A DNA stretch of 64,000 bases from G965197005 sp965197005. Lineage in GTDB: Bacteria; Pseudomonadota; Gammaproteobacteria; Pseudomonadales; Oceanobacteraceae. The stretch is taken from contig OZ239982.1 of the NCBI GenBank assembly GCA_965197005.1, positions 1,550,001-1,614,000 of the forward strand, in the 5' to 3' direction. Both the position numbers and the translations under genes were made by a program. Below are positions 8,898-16,917 of this stretch, piece after piece (within the stretch, counting starts at the first letter, position 1; the number at the start of each line of letters is the position of its first letter). Below the pieces are notes generated by a model that was not told the DNA's origin, did no database searches, and saw only the letters and a program-made list of their open reading frames with translations.

Positions 8898-9120
8898 TTA
8901 AACTTTTTCCCACCCAAAGCCCGTCAAATTACGAGCAGCTTCATCAAAATTAATCTCCACTAAATAAATCTAGCTGCCCTCGTTCAAATAACGGTGGTGA
9001 TATTAATTGACTTTGATTTGTGCAAGTGAATTTTCTGTGACGACTTTAAACTCAAACACATAACGGTTGTTGATTAAAGTGCACATATCCAACCTGCCTT
9101 CATTGGTGCTGTTACCTAAA
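8898..9120 (-). pseudogene. Decayed C-terminus of a PD-(D/E)XK nuclease-family (DUF1703/AAA-associated) protein
   Basis: Reading the minus strand from about 9120 gives one frame with GRLDM, then YVFEFKVV, then LAQIK, then YHHRYL, then VEINFDEAARNLTGF and a stop at 8898. This order (Asp, ExK, LAQIKxxxYxxKY, VExxxEARN) is the C-terminal nuclease domain found after an AAA-ATPase-like region in a widespread family. Two in-frame stops (one after IKVN, one after NEGS) and the absence of the 400-residue ATPase part show it is dead. The 9121-9352 stretch upstream has no readable continuation. A plus-strand open frame over 9067-9306 is a chance overlap. Confidence 0.72.
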
Positions 9121-9352
9121 TACCCAGTAAAACCCCAAGAAAATCTTACATTTAAACACCACTTATCTCATGCGTTTATTAATTATGGGATACTTGAGCG
9201 GTTGCGACCAATCTTTAAGTCAATTTCTTTTAAAACGCCTTATATGGGGTTTTACTTTTTAGGTCAGGTTGTATCACAGCTATTAATACAACCTTTGATT
9301 TTATGACTATTCCATAAAAAAACTCTTAACCCTGCAAATGGCGTTTGCTGTT

Positions 9353-10744
9353 TTACAGCCGATTAACGCCGTTTAACGCTGCAATCCGATAGGCTTCTGC
9401 CATAGTTGGGTAGTTAAAAGTGGTATTTAAAAAGTACTTAATGGTGTTTTGATTGTTTGGCTGCTGCATAATGGCTTGCCCAATATGCACAATTTCTGCT
9501 GCTTGGTCACCAAAACAGTGAATACCTAAAATTTCTAAGGTTTCACGGTTAAATAGAATTTTTAACATACCTACGGTATCCCCCGTGATTTGCGCCCTTG
9601 CTATGCCTTTAAAAAAGGCTTGACCCACTTCATAAGGTACTTTTTGCTCGGTCAATTCCCGCTCATTTAAACCTACTGAGCTAATTTCTGGAATGGTGTA
9701 AATGCCTGTGGGTACGGAGTTAACATGGTAAAATTCTTTGCTGCCAGAGATGACTGCACCAACCGCACGTCCTTGGTCATAAGATGCCGAAGCCAATGAT
9801 GGCCAGCCAATGACATCGCCAGCTGCAAAAATATGCTTAACACAGGTTTGATAACGCTCATTAACCTGAATTTGACCACGGGCATTCGCGTCAATACCTG
9901 CTTTATCTAACCCCATATCCTGCGTATTGCCGCTGCGTCCTGCTGCCCATAAAAAGGCATCGCCTTTGATTTTTTTGCCCGATGCCATAACTAAGGTAAC
10001 ATAACGATCATTAGCTTCTACATGATCAAACTGCTCATTATGGCGAATTAATGCACCTTTATCACGCAAGTGGTAGCTTAGAGCATCGGAGATTTCATCA
10101 TCTAAAAAGGTAAGTAGCCGCTCTCCTGGATGAATTAAATCAACCTTAACCCCCAAACCTGAAAAAATAGAGGCATATTCACAACCAATTACCCCTGCAC
10201 CATAAATAATTAAGGTACGTGGGGTATGTTCAATGCTTAAAATGCTGTCAGAGTCATAGACTCTTGGGTGTGAGAAGTCGAGATTTTTAGGGTGCCAAGG
10301 ACGTGAGCCTGTGGCAATCACAAACTTGCTCGCTTTTAATTTAATCTTGGCATCATTTCCACCGACAATCTCAAGGTTTTTATTATCAATAAATGTTGCT
10401 TTGCCATTAAATAAATCAATGCGATTGCGTGCGTAGTATTCAGTTCTTAATTTAACTTGTTTGGCAATGACTTTTTCGGCACTTTTTAATACCTGCGGAA
10501 ATGACAACCAACGAGGCTCGCCTATTTCACGAAACATACGGTTGGTATTAAATTGAATAATCTGCTTAACCGATTGGCGTAAGGTTTTAGATGGAATGGT
10601 GCCTAAATGAGTACAGTTACCACCAACGACCACTTTTTCTTCTACCACTGCTACTTTTTTGCCACTTTTCGCCGCATTCATCGCTGCGCCTTCGCCTGCG
10701 GGTCCTGCGCCTATTACCACTACATCGTAACGATATTCTGCCAT
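9353..10744 (-). CDS. sthA: Soluble (Si-specific) pyridine nucleotide transhydrogenase
   Basis: FAD flavoprotein that transfers hydride between NADPH and NAD+, draining excess NADPH. Two Rossmann motifs are present: VVVIGAGPAGEGAA near the start for FAD and IYGAGVIGCEYASIF in the middle for the nucleotide; ATGSRPW and FAAGDVIGWP complete the fold. The GGNCTHLGTIPSK segment has only one Cys where dihydrolipoamide dehydrogenases have two, which separates SthA from those relatives. The C-terminal dimerisation region ends TFNYPTMAEAYRIAA. The length (463) is normal; AGGAGAGAG lies just upstream of the ATG. Confidence 0.95.
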   Translation of the reverse strand: MAEYRYDVVVIGAGPAGEGAAMNAAKSGKKVAVVEEKVVVGGNCTHLGTIPSKTLRQSVKQIIQFNTNRMFREIGEPRWLSFPQVLKSAEKVIAKQVKLRTEYYARNRIDLFNGKATFIDNKNLEIVGGNDAKIKLKASKFVIATGSRPWHPKNLDFSHPRVYDSDSILSIEHTPRTLIIYGAGVIGCEYASIFSGLGVKVDLIHPGERLLTFLDDEISDALSYHLRDKGALIRHNEQFDHVEANDRYVTLVMASGKKIKGDAFLWAAGRSGNTQDMGLDKAGIDANARGQIQVNERYQTCVKHIFAAGDVIGWPSLASASYDQGRAVGAVISGSKEFYHVNSVPTGIYTIPEISSVGLNERELTEQKVPYEVGQAFFKGIARAQITGDTVGMLKILFNRETLEILGIHCFGDQAAEIVHIGQAIMQQPNNQNTIKYFLNTTFNYPTMAEAYRIAALNGVNRL

Positions 10745-10760
10745 TGCTCTCTCCTAATAA

Positions 10761-10985
10761 TTATTCTGCCTCATAAAATGTAGCAGAAGAGTTGGGTTTG
10801 TTATTATTTTCCATTTGTGGCTCACACTTATTAGGATTGCCACCACATATTTTGCAAGTGGGATCAATGCCTACCGCACCTATACCACCACAAGAACCAG
10901 AAATGGGTTTACGCCCTGCCACTACCCCTACTGACATAAGCGCAATCACCGTCAACATTAATACAAATACAATTATAAAAGTCAT
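10761..10985 (-). CDS. nqrM: Na+-NQR maturation factor NqrM (DUF539)
   Basis: Small membrane-anchored protein needed to assemble the Na+-translocating NADH:quinone reductase, probably by delivering iron to its Cys-ligated site. One N-terminal transmembrane helix is followed by GRKPISGSCGG and a CKICGGNPNKCE motif, giving the four conserved cysteines of the family. It lies 11 nt after apbE, the usual neighbour at the end of nqr operons, yet the nqrABCDEF genes are not in this window. The tail beyond the last Cys is longer than usual. Confidence 0.9.
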   Translation of the reverse strand: MTFIIVFVLMLTVIALMSVGVVAGRKPISGSCGGIGAVGIDPTCKICGGNPNKCEPQMENNNKPNSSATFYEAE

Positions 10986-10996
10986 TTTATTTTCTA

Positions 10997-12031
10997 CTAT
11001 TTGGATATGAATTTTTGTTTAAATAATGGCGAGTAATGCTCCACAAATTGATCACCTTTGCGTTCAATTAAATACACCGCTAAGTTATGTTTTTTTGCAA
11101 ATTCCAAGCCTTTTTCTACCCCCATTACGTTAATGGCGGTGGCATACGCATCGGCTAACATACAATTTTGATACAGCACACTCACAGATGCCAATCCGTG
11201 ATTAATAGGATAGCCCGTTGTTGGATTAATGGTATGCGAATAGCGTTTGCCTTGGCTCTCAAAATAATTACGATAATCTCCAGATGTTGCCATTGCCTGA
11301 TTATCCAAATTCACTACAAATTGTGCTTGTTGTTTTGCATTAATACGACTTGCAGGACGTTCAATAGCTATGCGCCAGCTTTGCTGATTGGGCTTTTTCC
11401 CTTGCGCACGCACCTCCCCACCAATATCCACTAAATAAGATGAGATATGCTGTTCATCTAAATAACGAGCAATGACATCAACCCCCCAACCTTTGGCAAT
11501 GGCAGATAAATCCAATTTACGCTTGGCGCTTAAAGTAAGCATGTTTTTATTTAGTGTTAAAGCTGCCTGTCCTGTATCTGCTTTAAGCTGCTTGATTTCT
11601 TCGTGACTGGGTATGCCCCGTTTATCTTCAGGACCAAACCCCCAACGATTAACCAGTGGTCCGACACTGATATCAAATGTACCCTTAGACTGTTTAAAGA
11701 CTTGCTGTGCCGCTTGCAATATTTCATTTAAAGAAGCGGAAACCGCCACGCTCACAGGATACTCTAATTCACTGGCAAAATAGCTATTAAGCCTAGAAAG
11801 CTCAGAGTCTTGAATATAAGTAGAGGCAATGGCATTGACTTTAAGTAATCTATCTTTAATCCCTTGATGCAAGGCGTTAATATCCACCTCTTTGGTTGCC
11901 ATTAATGTAATATGGTATTCACTACCCATCGTAGGGCCTGTTAAATACTGACGTTCTAAGGCGACATCATCACTACAGGCAGATAATAAAAGCGTTAAAC
12001 AAACAGCAATAGAAACAAACAAAACACGCAT
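10997..12031 (-). CDS. apbE: FAD:protein FMN transferase ApbE (lipoprotein)
   Basis: Attaches FMN covalently to a Ser/Thr in NqrB/NqrC or RnfD/RnfG, using FAD as donor, on the periplasmic face. I start at 12031 because this Met opens a signal peptide ending in the lipobox LLSAC; the frame stays open further upstream without a better start. Family motifs are present: TGPTMGSEYHI, the FDISVGPLVNRWGFG block, DLSAIAKGWGVD, YLVDIGGEVRAQG, and YSHTINPTTGYPI with the metal-binding DAYATA segment. It sits between nqrM and the divergent rnfA, so it may serve both Nqr and Rnf. Confidence 0.93.
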   Translation of the reverse strand: MRVLFVSIAVCLTLLLSACSDDVALERQYLTGPTMGSEYHITLMATKEVDINALHQGIKDRLLKVNAIASTYIQDSELSRLNSYFASELEYPVSVAVSASLNEILQAAQQVFKQSKGTFDISVGPLVNRWGFGPEDKRGIPSHEEIKQLKADTGQAALTLNKNMLTLSAKRKLDLSAIAKGWGVDVIARYLDEQHISSYLVDIGGEVRAQGKKPNQQSWRIAIERPASRINAKQQAQFVVNLDNQAMATSGDYRNYFESQGKRYSHTINPTTGYPINHGLASVSVLYQNCMLADAYATAINVMGVEKGLEFAKKHNLAVYLIERKGDQFVEHYSPLFKQKFISK

Positions 12032-12214
12032 AAACAAAACTCTAAATAAGTATGAATAAAAGCTGATTAGTTTAGCATATTGTACGATGTGCATAAAAGC
12101 CTTATCTACTTAACCTAGAGCATCATATTCTGATGTTTTCAGCTTAGTTATATTTGTCTAAAAATAGTATGCTAAAATAACCGCTTTATTATTAGAGTTG
12201 AGCACCTTACTCTT

Positions 12215-12799
12215 ATGAGTGAATTTTTTATTATCATTATTAGCACTATTTTGGTAAATAACCTTGTGCTGGTGCAGTTTTTGGGCTTATGTCCTTTTAT
12301 GGGCGTTTCTTCCAAACTAGATAATGCTCTGGCAATTGCACTGGCGACAACCTTTGTTCTAACTCTATCTTCTTTATGCAGTTATCTACTTTATCATTAC
12401 GCACTACAGCCTTTAGGTCTGACCTATTTAAAAACCCTTACTTTTATTATGTTAATTGCTGTGGTCGTAAGTGCCACAGAGATGTTAGTGCGTGCAAGTA
12501 GTCCTTTTTTATATAGAGTATTAGGTATTTTCTTACCTTTAATTACCACAAATTGTGCTGTATTAGGAGTGGCGTTATTAAATATTGAGCATCAATTTAA
12601 TCTATTTTCTTCTGTTGTTTATGGCTTTGCTTCAGGCGCAGGCTTCTCTTTGGCAATGATTTTATTTGCCGCCTTGCGTGAACGCATACAAGCAGCAGAT
12701 GTCCCTACAGCCTTTAAAGGCACGCCCATTAGCTTAATTACCGCAGGGCTGATGTCTCTTGCTTTTATGGGGTTTAGTGGTGTGGTTAATCTCAGATGA
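12215..12799 (+). CDS. rnfA: Rnf electron transport complex subunit A
   Basis: Inner-membrane subunit of the Rnf (Rsx) ferredoxin:NAD+ oxidoreductase, homologous to NqrE. Six hydrophobic segments span 195 residues; the conserved NNLVLVQFLGLCPFMGVS with its Cys near the start and LPLITTNCAVLG in the middle carry the Cys pair that binds the intramembrane iron centre. It overlaps rnfB by 4 nt (ATGA), so the two are translationally coupled. The divergent gene is apbE. Confidence 0.95.
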   Translation: MSEFFIIIISTILVNNLVLVQFLGLCPFMGVSSKLDNALAIALATTFVLTLSSLCSYLLYHYALQPLGLTYLKTLTFIMLIAVVVSATEMLVRASSPFLYRVLGIFLPLITTNCAVLGVALLNIEHQFNLFSSVVYGFASGAGFSLAMILFAALRERIQAADVPTAFKGTPISLITAGLMSLAFMGFSGVVNLR

Positions 12800-13386
12800 A
12801 CGCAATTTATGCCGTTGGCTTGTTTATGTTACTGGGTCTGCTAAGTGGGCTATTACTCGTCTGGCTTAGCAACCTAGTGCAGCAACAAGCGCCTAACAAG
12901 CAAACTGATTTAGCAGAAGAAATTAATAATCTATTGCCGCAAACCCAATGCGGACAATGTGGCTATGCTGGCTGTAAACCCTATGCTAAAGCCATAGAAC
13001 AAGGCGATGATATTAACAAATGCCCACCTGGTGGCGATAGCTGCATTCAAGCATTAGCAGATTTATTGGGTGTAAAAGCAATCCCTTTAGATGCCAATTT
13101 AAATGCTCAGGATTGTAATATTGCCAAAGTTGCCGTTATTCGTGAGGCAGAATGTATAGGCTGTACCAAATGTATTCAAGCATGCCCTGTAGATGCCATT
13201 TTAGGTGCGGCCAAATTCATGCATACCGTACTAGAAGATGAATGCACTGGTTGTGATTTATGTGTTGCGCCCTGCCCTGTTGACTGTATTGAGATACAAC
13301 ACAGACCCCTAGCAGAGCATCTTTTGCATTGGCATAACCAACGCCCTAACTTAATTGTTACAGATGCCATAAAGAGAGCCTCATGA
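12796..13386 (+). CDS. rnfB: Rnf electron transport complex subunit B
   Basis: Iron-sulfur subunit that accepts electrons from ferredoxin. One N-terminal membrane anchor is followed by the Fe-S domain with TQCGQCGYAGC plus NKCPPGG, then two ferredoxin-type clusters, CIGCTKCIQACPVD and CTGCDLCVAPCPVDCI. The length (196) is typical of the gammaproteobacterial protein. The start overlaps rnfA by 4 nt and the stop overlaps rnfC by 4 nt. Confidence 0.95.
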   Translation: MNAIYAVGLFMLLGLLSGLLLVWLSNLVQQQAPNKQTDLAEEINNLLPQTQCGQCGYAGCKPYAKAIEQGDDINKCPPGGDSCIQALADLLGVKAIPLDANLNAQDCNIAKVAVIREAECIGCTKCIQACPVDAILGAAKFMHTVLEDECTGCDLCVAPCPVDCIEIQHRPLAEHLLHWHNQRPNLIVTDAIKRAS

Positions 13387-15077
13387 GTGGTTCAAAAATG
13401 GCACACAATCAAGCAAAAATAGCACCCTTTAATTTTGTAGGCGGCATTTACCCTCGCTCATACAAACCCATAAGCACACACCAGTTACATAGCATACCCA
13501 CACCAGAAACACTACAGCTTAGTTTATATCAACCCAAAGCAGCACCTTTAACCGCCTGTGTCAATGTAGGCGATAGCGTATATGCAGGACAAAAAATTGC
13601 AGACTCAAACCTAGCCAATGCAGTACCTTTATTTGCCCCATTAGCAGGTAAAATACAATCCATTAGCAAGGCGCAACCTCTAACCAAAGAAAAATGTAGC
13701 GTGCCTGTTATTGAGCTTAGTGTAGATAAAACTCAAACACCTACAAATAGCACCCCAATTATTAACTCCCCTGAAGAAATGACACAACACACCGCTGCCT
13801 CATTACTCAAGGCGATGGCAAACTCTGGCATTCGTGGCTTAGGCGGAGCAGGCTTTGCCACTCACCTTAAACTGACACAAAAAAATCTCAACACCTTAAT
13901 TATTAATGGCGTTGAATGTGAGCCTTATATCAGCTGTGACGATGCACTGATGCAACATAAAGCCAAGCAAATCATACAAGCAATACAAGCGATGATGTAC
14001 ATGCTTAATATAACTCGCTGCTACTTTGCCATTGAAGACAATAAACCATTAGCAATTAACGCCATAGAAAACGCAATTAAAACACAAACAAACTTGGCAT
14101 TACCTGCTATTGAGCTTTTTATTCTACCCTATCGCTATCCCTCAGGGGGCGAAAAGCAACTTATTAAAGCCTTAACCAATCAAGAAGTGCCCTCCAATCA
14201 AACCGCTACCAGCATAGGCATTATCTGCCATAATGTCGGCACAGTCTTTGCGATTTACGAATACTTATACCTAGGGGCACCCCTAACAAAAAGATTGATG
14301 AGCATAGCAGGTGATCATCTAACAACCCAAAACCTATGGGTCTATTTTGGCACTCCTATCAGTTATTTACGCCAGGTTGTTAATTTATCAGAAAAAACAG
14401 CATATCAACTTAAAATAGGTGGACCTTTAACGGGCTTTAACATACATAATGAAAACGCAGGCATACAGGCAAATAGCCACTGCTTATTGCTACAAAAAGC
14501 ACATTACAACAAAGAACTGCCTTGTATTCGCTGTGGTAAATGCGTGCCCGTTTGTCCATCTAAACTATTGCCCCAGCAGCTATATTGGTTTGTAAAAGCA
14601 GAACAACATCAAAAGGCAGAGCAACATCATTTATTTGATTGTATTGAGTGTGGTGCCTGTGATTATGTATGCCCAAGCGACATTCCTTTAAGTGAATATT
14701 ACCATACAGGCAAACAACGCATTGAGCTTAAACGACTGGCAGAACAAAAAGCTCAACAAGCCAAATTACGCCACACCCAAAGAGATGCTCGCATCGCCCA
14801 AGATTTACAAGCTAAAGAGCAAAAACGCAATACACGCTTACAAGAAAAGTACAATGACAACCCTGAAACAAATGAGATGACGGCCAACGAACACTTAGAA
14901 CTGGCTATTTTGCAGAAAAAAATACTCGCACAAAAAGACAGGGTACAAAAATCACAGCAGCGTTTGGATATGGCAATAGCAGATAATTTAAGCAGTGTTG
15001 AAACCCTTGAGCGGGCACTGATTAAACAACAAAACAAATTACAACAACTGCTTAGTGATGAAGCGGAAAATAGCTAA
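13383..15077 (+). CDS. rnfC: Rnf electron transport complex subunit C
   Basis: NADH/FMN-binding subunit on the cytoplasmic side. The N-terminal barrel domain is followed by the NADH/FMN fold (GIRGLGGAGFATHLK and NGVECEPYISCDD), an SLBB-like region, and two 4Fe-4S motifs, CIRCGKCVPVCPSKLL and CIECGACDYVCPSDIPL. The last 120 residues form a Gln/Lys/Glu-rich helical tail, as in other gammaproteobacterial RnfC. Normally rnfD, rnfG and rnfE follow directly, but here the operon stops and non-coding and island sequence begins. Confidence 0.94.
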   Translation: MSGSKMAHNQAKIAPFNFVGGIYPRSYKPISTHQLHSIPTPETLQLSLYQPKAAPLTACVNVGDSVYAGQKIADSNLANAVPLFAPLAGKIQSISKAQPLTKEKCSVPVIELSVDKTQTPTNSTPIINSPEEMTQHTAASLLKAMANSGIRGLGGAGFATHLKLTQKNLNTLIINGVECEPYISCDDALMQHKAKQIIQAIQAMMYMLNITRCYFAIEDNKPLAINAIENAIKTQTNLALPAIELFILPYRYPSGGEKQLIKALTNQEVPSNQTATSIGIICHNVGTVFAIYEYLYLGAPLTKRLMSIAGDHLTTQNLWVYFGTPISYLRQVVNLSEKTAYQLKIGGPLTGFNIHNENAGIQANSHCLLLQKAHYNKELPCIRCGKCVPVCPSKLLPQQLYWFVKAEQHQKAEQHHLFDCIECGACDYVCPSDIPLSEYYHTGKQRIELKRLAEQKAQQAKLRHTQRDARIAQDLQAKEQKRNTRLQEKYNDNPETNEMTANEHLELAILQKKILAQKDRVQKSQQRLDMAIADNLSSVETLERALIKQQNKLQQLLSDEAENS

Positions 15078-15326
15078 AAAAGGCGACGCTCTTTATTCAA
15101 ATGGACTCTAACCATCATCTTACAAGCTGTCGTATGTCAATGCTGCCTTTGTAACACGCCACTTTTGTAAACTCGTTCACCTGAACTGGCTCTAAAATAA
15201 AGAGCTATAGAATTATAGCTACTCTAAATCAAATAAAAACCATTGACAGGCAACGCTTTTACAAAAGTGATTTATGTTGTTTATCTTTGCATGGAAACGT
15301 TTATCTATTTATCAAACGCCCAATAA
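15078..15326. other. Non-coding gap after rnfC
   Basis: No credible gene on either strand and no trace of rnfD. A TTGACA hexamer occurs at 15243 but lacks a good -10 partner. This is the apparent left edge of the accessory island. Confidence 0.5.
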
Positions 15327-15354
15327 TTGCTTTTTTATTTAATCTTTTTATAAT
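15327..15354 (+). promoter_or_regulatory. Promoter for the tandem cloverleaf-like RNA elements
   Basis: A perfect -10 hexamer TATAAT (15349-15354) with a partial -35 TTGCTT (15327-15332) 16 nt upstream. The expected start of transcription, 6-8 nt after the -10, coincides with the first base of the outer stem at 15362. No gene start follows, which fits transcription of a structured RNA. Confidence 0.6.
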
Positions 15355-15361
15355 GGCATGC

Positions 15362-15449
15362 AGTCTTGGGGGTTTCCTACTGGAAAGGTTGCCGCTTCAA
15401 GCTATGCTTGTTTTGTCATGATCCTGTTCGAATCAGGCGAGCCAAGACT
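15362..15449 (+). ncRNA. Cloverleaf-like structured element, copy 1
   Basis: About 88 nt. The outer stem AGTCTTGG (15362-15369) pairs with CCAAGACT (15442-15449). Inside are three hairpins: TTTCC-TACT-GGAAA; a variable middle one, CAAGC-TAT-GCTTG; and CCTG-TTCGAAT-CAGG, whose loop matches a tRNA T-loop (GTTCGAATC). A run of five T follows. It is not a normal tRNA: the outer stem is 8 bp, four bases separate the T-like arm from it, and no standard anticodon arm is evident. Not recognised as a known RNA family. Confidence 0.55.
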
Positions 15450-15453
15450 TTTT

Positions 15454-15535
15454 AGCCCTTGGGGGTTTCCTACTGGAAAGGTTGTACGGCTAACGCTAGT
15501 GCATGATCCTGTTCGAATCAGGCAAACCAAGGGCT
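15454..15535 (+). ncRNA. Cloverleaf-like structured element, copy 2
   Basis: About 82 nt, four bases after copy 1. The shared core is almost identical (15460-15484 and 15502-15523), but the outer stem is AGCCCTTGG / CCAAGGGCT, i.e. both strands changed together relative to copy 1 so pairing is kept, and the middle hairpin is replaced by GCTA-ACGC-TAGT. Covariation with a conserved core is the main evidence that this acts as folded RNA. Confidence 0.55.
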
Positions 15536-15664
15536 AATTTAATTCCCTATATTTAATTTGATACCTAGTTAACAGGTTTCTCTTTATTTTTTATAAGCGT
15601 CTACCTATTTCTCATCATACACATACAGATAGACCGTTTGTTTCTCGGCTTTAACCTTAGTCTT

Positions 15665-15867
15665 ATGTACTTTGCCACAGAGCAACAGGCTGACTTATTT
15701 AAACTAATGGGTATTGCATTGATAGATGGGCTAGTTGGGCTGAACGCTCAGGGGGCGGTAATGCAAATGCACGGGATTGACAAAAAAATCAAGCGCACCT
15801 GTTTGAGCGGATACGCAGGATTGAGGCGGGTGTTTTAAAAACTGTTGGAGAAAAAGTCAATGACTAA
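15665..15867 (+). pseudogene. Frameshifted small phage-like gene
   Basis: The frame from 15665 reads ATEQQADLFKLMGIALIDG and on to MQMHGIDKKI, then meets a stop. In another frame, directly downstream, it continues sensibly as QAHLFERIRRIEAGVLKTVGEKVND and stops at 15867. The two halves read like one small acidic/helical protein split by a frameshift near 15785-15795. I do not recognise the family; size and neighbours suggest a phage tail-region protein. A following ATG at 15860 overlaps its stop (ATGACTAA) and would give 40 residues of unknown nature. Confidence 0.45.
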
Positions 15868-15991
15868 GAAAGCGGCATACAACAAAATTAGAACACAACC
15901 GCCGACAAAAATAGCACCAGACTCAATACCAATGCCAAACAAAACACCGATAATACCCACATGTAGTAATCTGTTCATTTAAGAGGTTCTT

Positions 15992-16255
15992 ATGCAAAAA
16001 AACACCGTGAGTATACCCCTTACAGGCGATAATCGCCAGCTTAAAGGCGTGCTTAGCATGGCATCTTCATCAATGCGTCTTTTAAGGCTTTTTAATATGT
16101 GGTTAGGTGTCTTCAAAGCGTCAATATTGAATGCGTTTGCTAACTCTGCCACACTGACAGCAGAAGCCTTGACAGCGGAGGGACGCAGTGGCGTATCGTC
16201 ATGTACTCCATTCCCATTAAGGCTTCTTTTTATTTTTATCGTTCTCACATCATAA
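15992..16255 (+). CDS. Possible N-terminus of a decayed phage gene
   Basis: A 87-codon frame with a good ribosome site (AAGAGG, 5-6 nt before the ATG). Only its beginning looks protein-like (QKNTVSIPLTGDNRQLKGVL); after about 30 codons the composition becomes hydrophobic and improbable, so it is likely a broken gene start. The opening faintly resembles the N-termini of phage tail tape-measure proteins. The opposite strand also has an open frame here (15979-16290) with plausible composition; I cannot decide between them. Confidence 0.25.
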   Translation: MQKNTVSIPLTGDNRQLKGVLSMASSSMRLLRLFNMWLGVFKASILNAFANSATLTAEALTAEGRSGVSSCTPFPLRLLFIFIVLTS

Positions 16256-16394
16256 AACGTATGTATTGCACCCTGCTTATGCGCTCTCAACGCTTCGCAA
16301 ACGGAGTGAACAATGTATTTTAAGTCTTGTACAATCTCTGCACGAGCAGAAGTGCGTATTCATCAATTAGAATTATATCTTTATTAACCTGTTC

Positions 16395-16801
16395 CATGAT
16401 ATACCATCGGCTCCCCTGTATCTGGGTCTATAACTTTGGATACGTCATCAGGCTTGTATTTTTAGATTTGCTCCACTAAAATTTCGATAGCCCTGTGAGG
16501 CCGGTCGGACTGCTGACCTAAGTCAGACTCCACCATTTCTGGCACAGGGCTTTTTACCACTCAATGAACTTTATTGCAGGTCGATTTATCCATCGCTCTT
16601 TTAGAAAGCATTTTATCTAAACCTGTATCCACTGTTTGTAGTTGAGATTAGTTTTACCTTATATTGTACTAAATCGTTTTCTGTTTTAATATTAGCGTTA
16701 GAAAGGTTGCCGTTAGCGTCTAGCCAAGTGGGCGATTGAAGCCCGAAGGAACGCAACAAACGGTAGCCTTTTTTTGTATTCCAGTATATTGCCTTACTCA
16801 A
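16395..16801 (-). pseudogene. Degenerate tail fragments of the giant polyvalent gene
   Basis: 16405-16555 is a mutated copy of 17815-17965: it reads GEPMVYHGTG, DPDTGEP and, with stops, the SDRPHRAI and SPVPEMV segments. 16613-16801 reads KAIYWNTKKGYRLLRSFGLQ and then LSNANIKTENDL, a shortened copy of the MuF-C/nuclease-like module present intact at 17080-17590. In-frame stops and truncations show these are remnants. Confidence 0.75.
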
Positions 16802-16917
16802 GTCACTTTCTATTGGATATACTTATCAAACTCTACCGCATTTCTATCAAAAAAACATAATTAAAACTGCCCTAATGGCTGCCTTTCCGGTGGCTATCAG
16901 TTGGATTCCTATGCCAT

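Noticed and set aside
9067..9306. Plus-strand frame of 79 codons.
   Set aside because: Overlaps the recognisable minus-strand nuclease remnant and has no protein-like character.
15362..15535. Type III toxin-antitoxin RNA repeats, integron attC sites, or ordinary tRNAs.
   Set aside because: No ToxN-like gene follows; attC core sites (GTTRRRY) are absent; no standard anticodon arm and extra bases between the T-like arm and outer stem.
15835..15978. Minus-strand 47-residue hydrophobic frame (MNRLLHVGIIGVLFG).
   Set aside because: No ribosome site, and hydrophobic codons are the expected antisense of an A-rich plus strand; left unannotated although not excluded.
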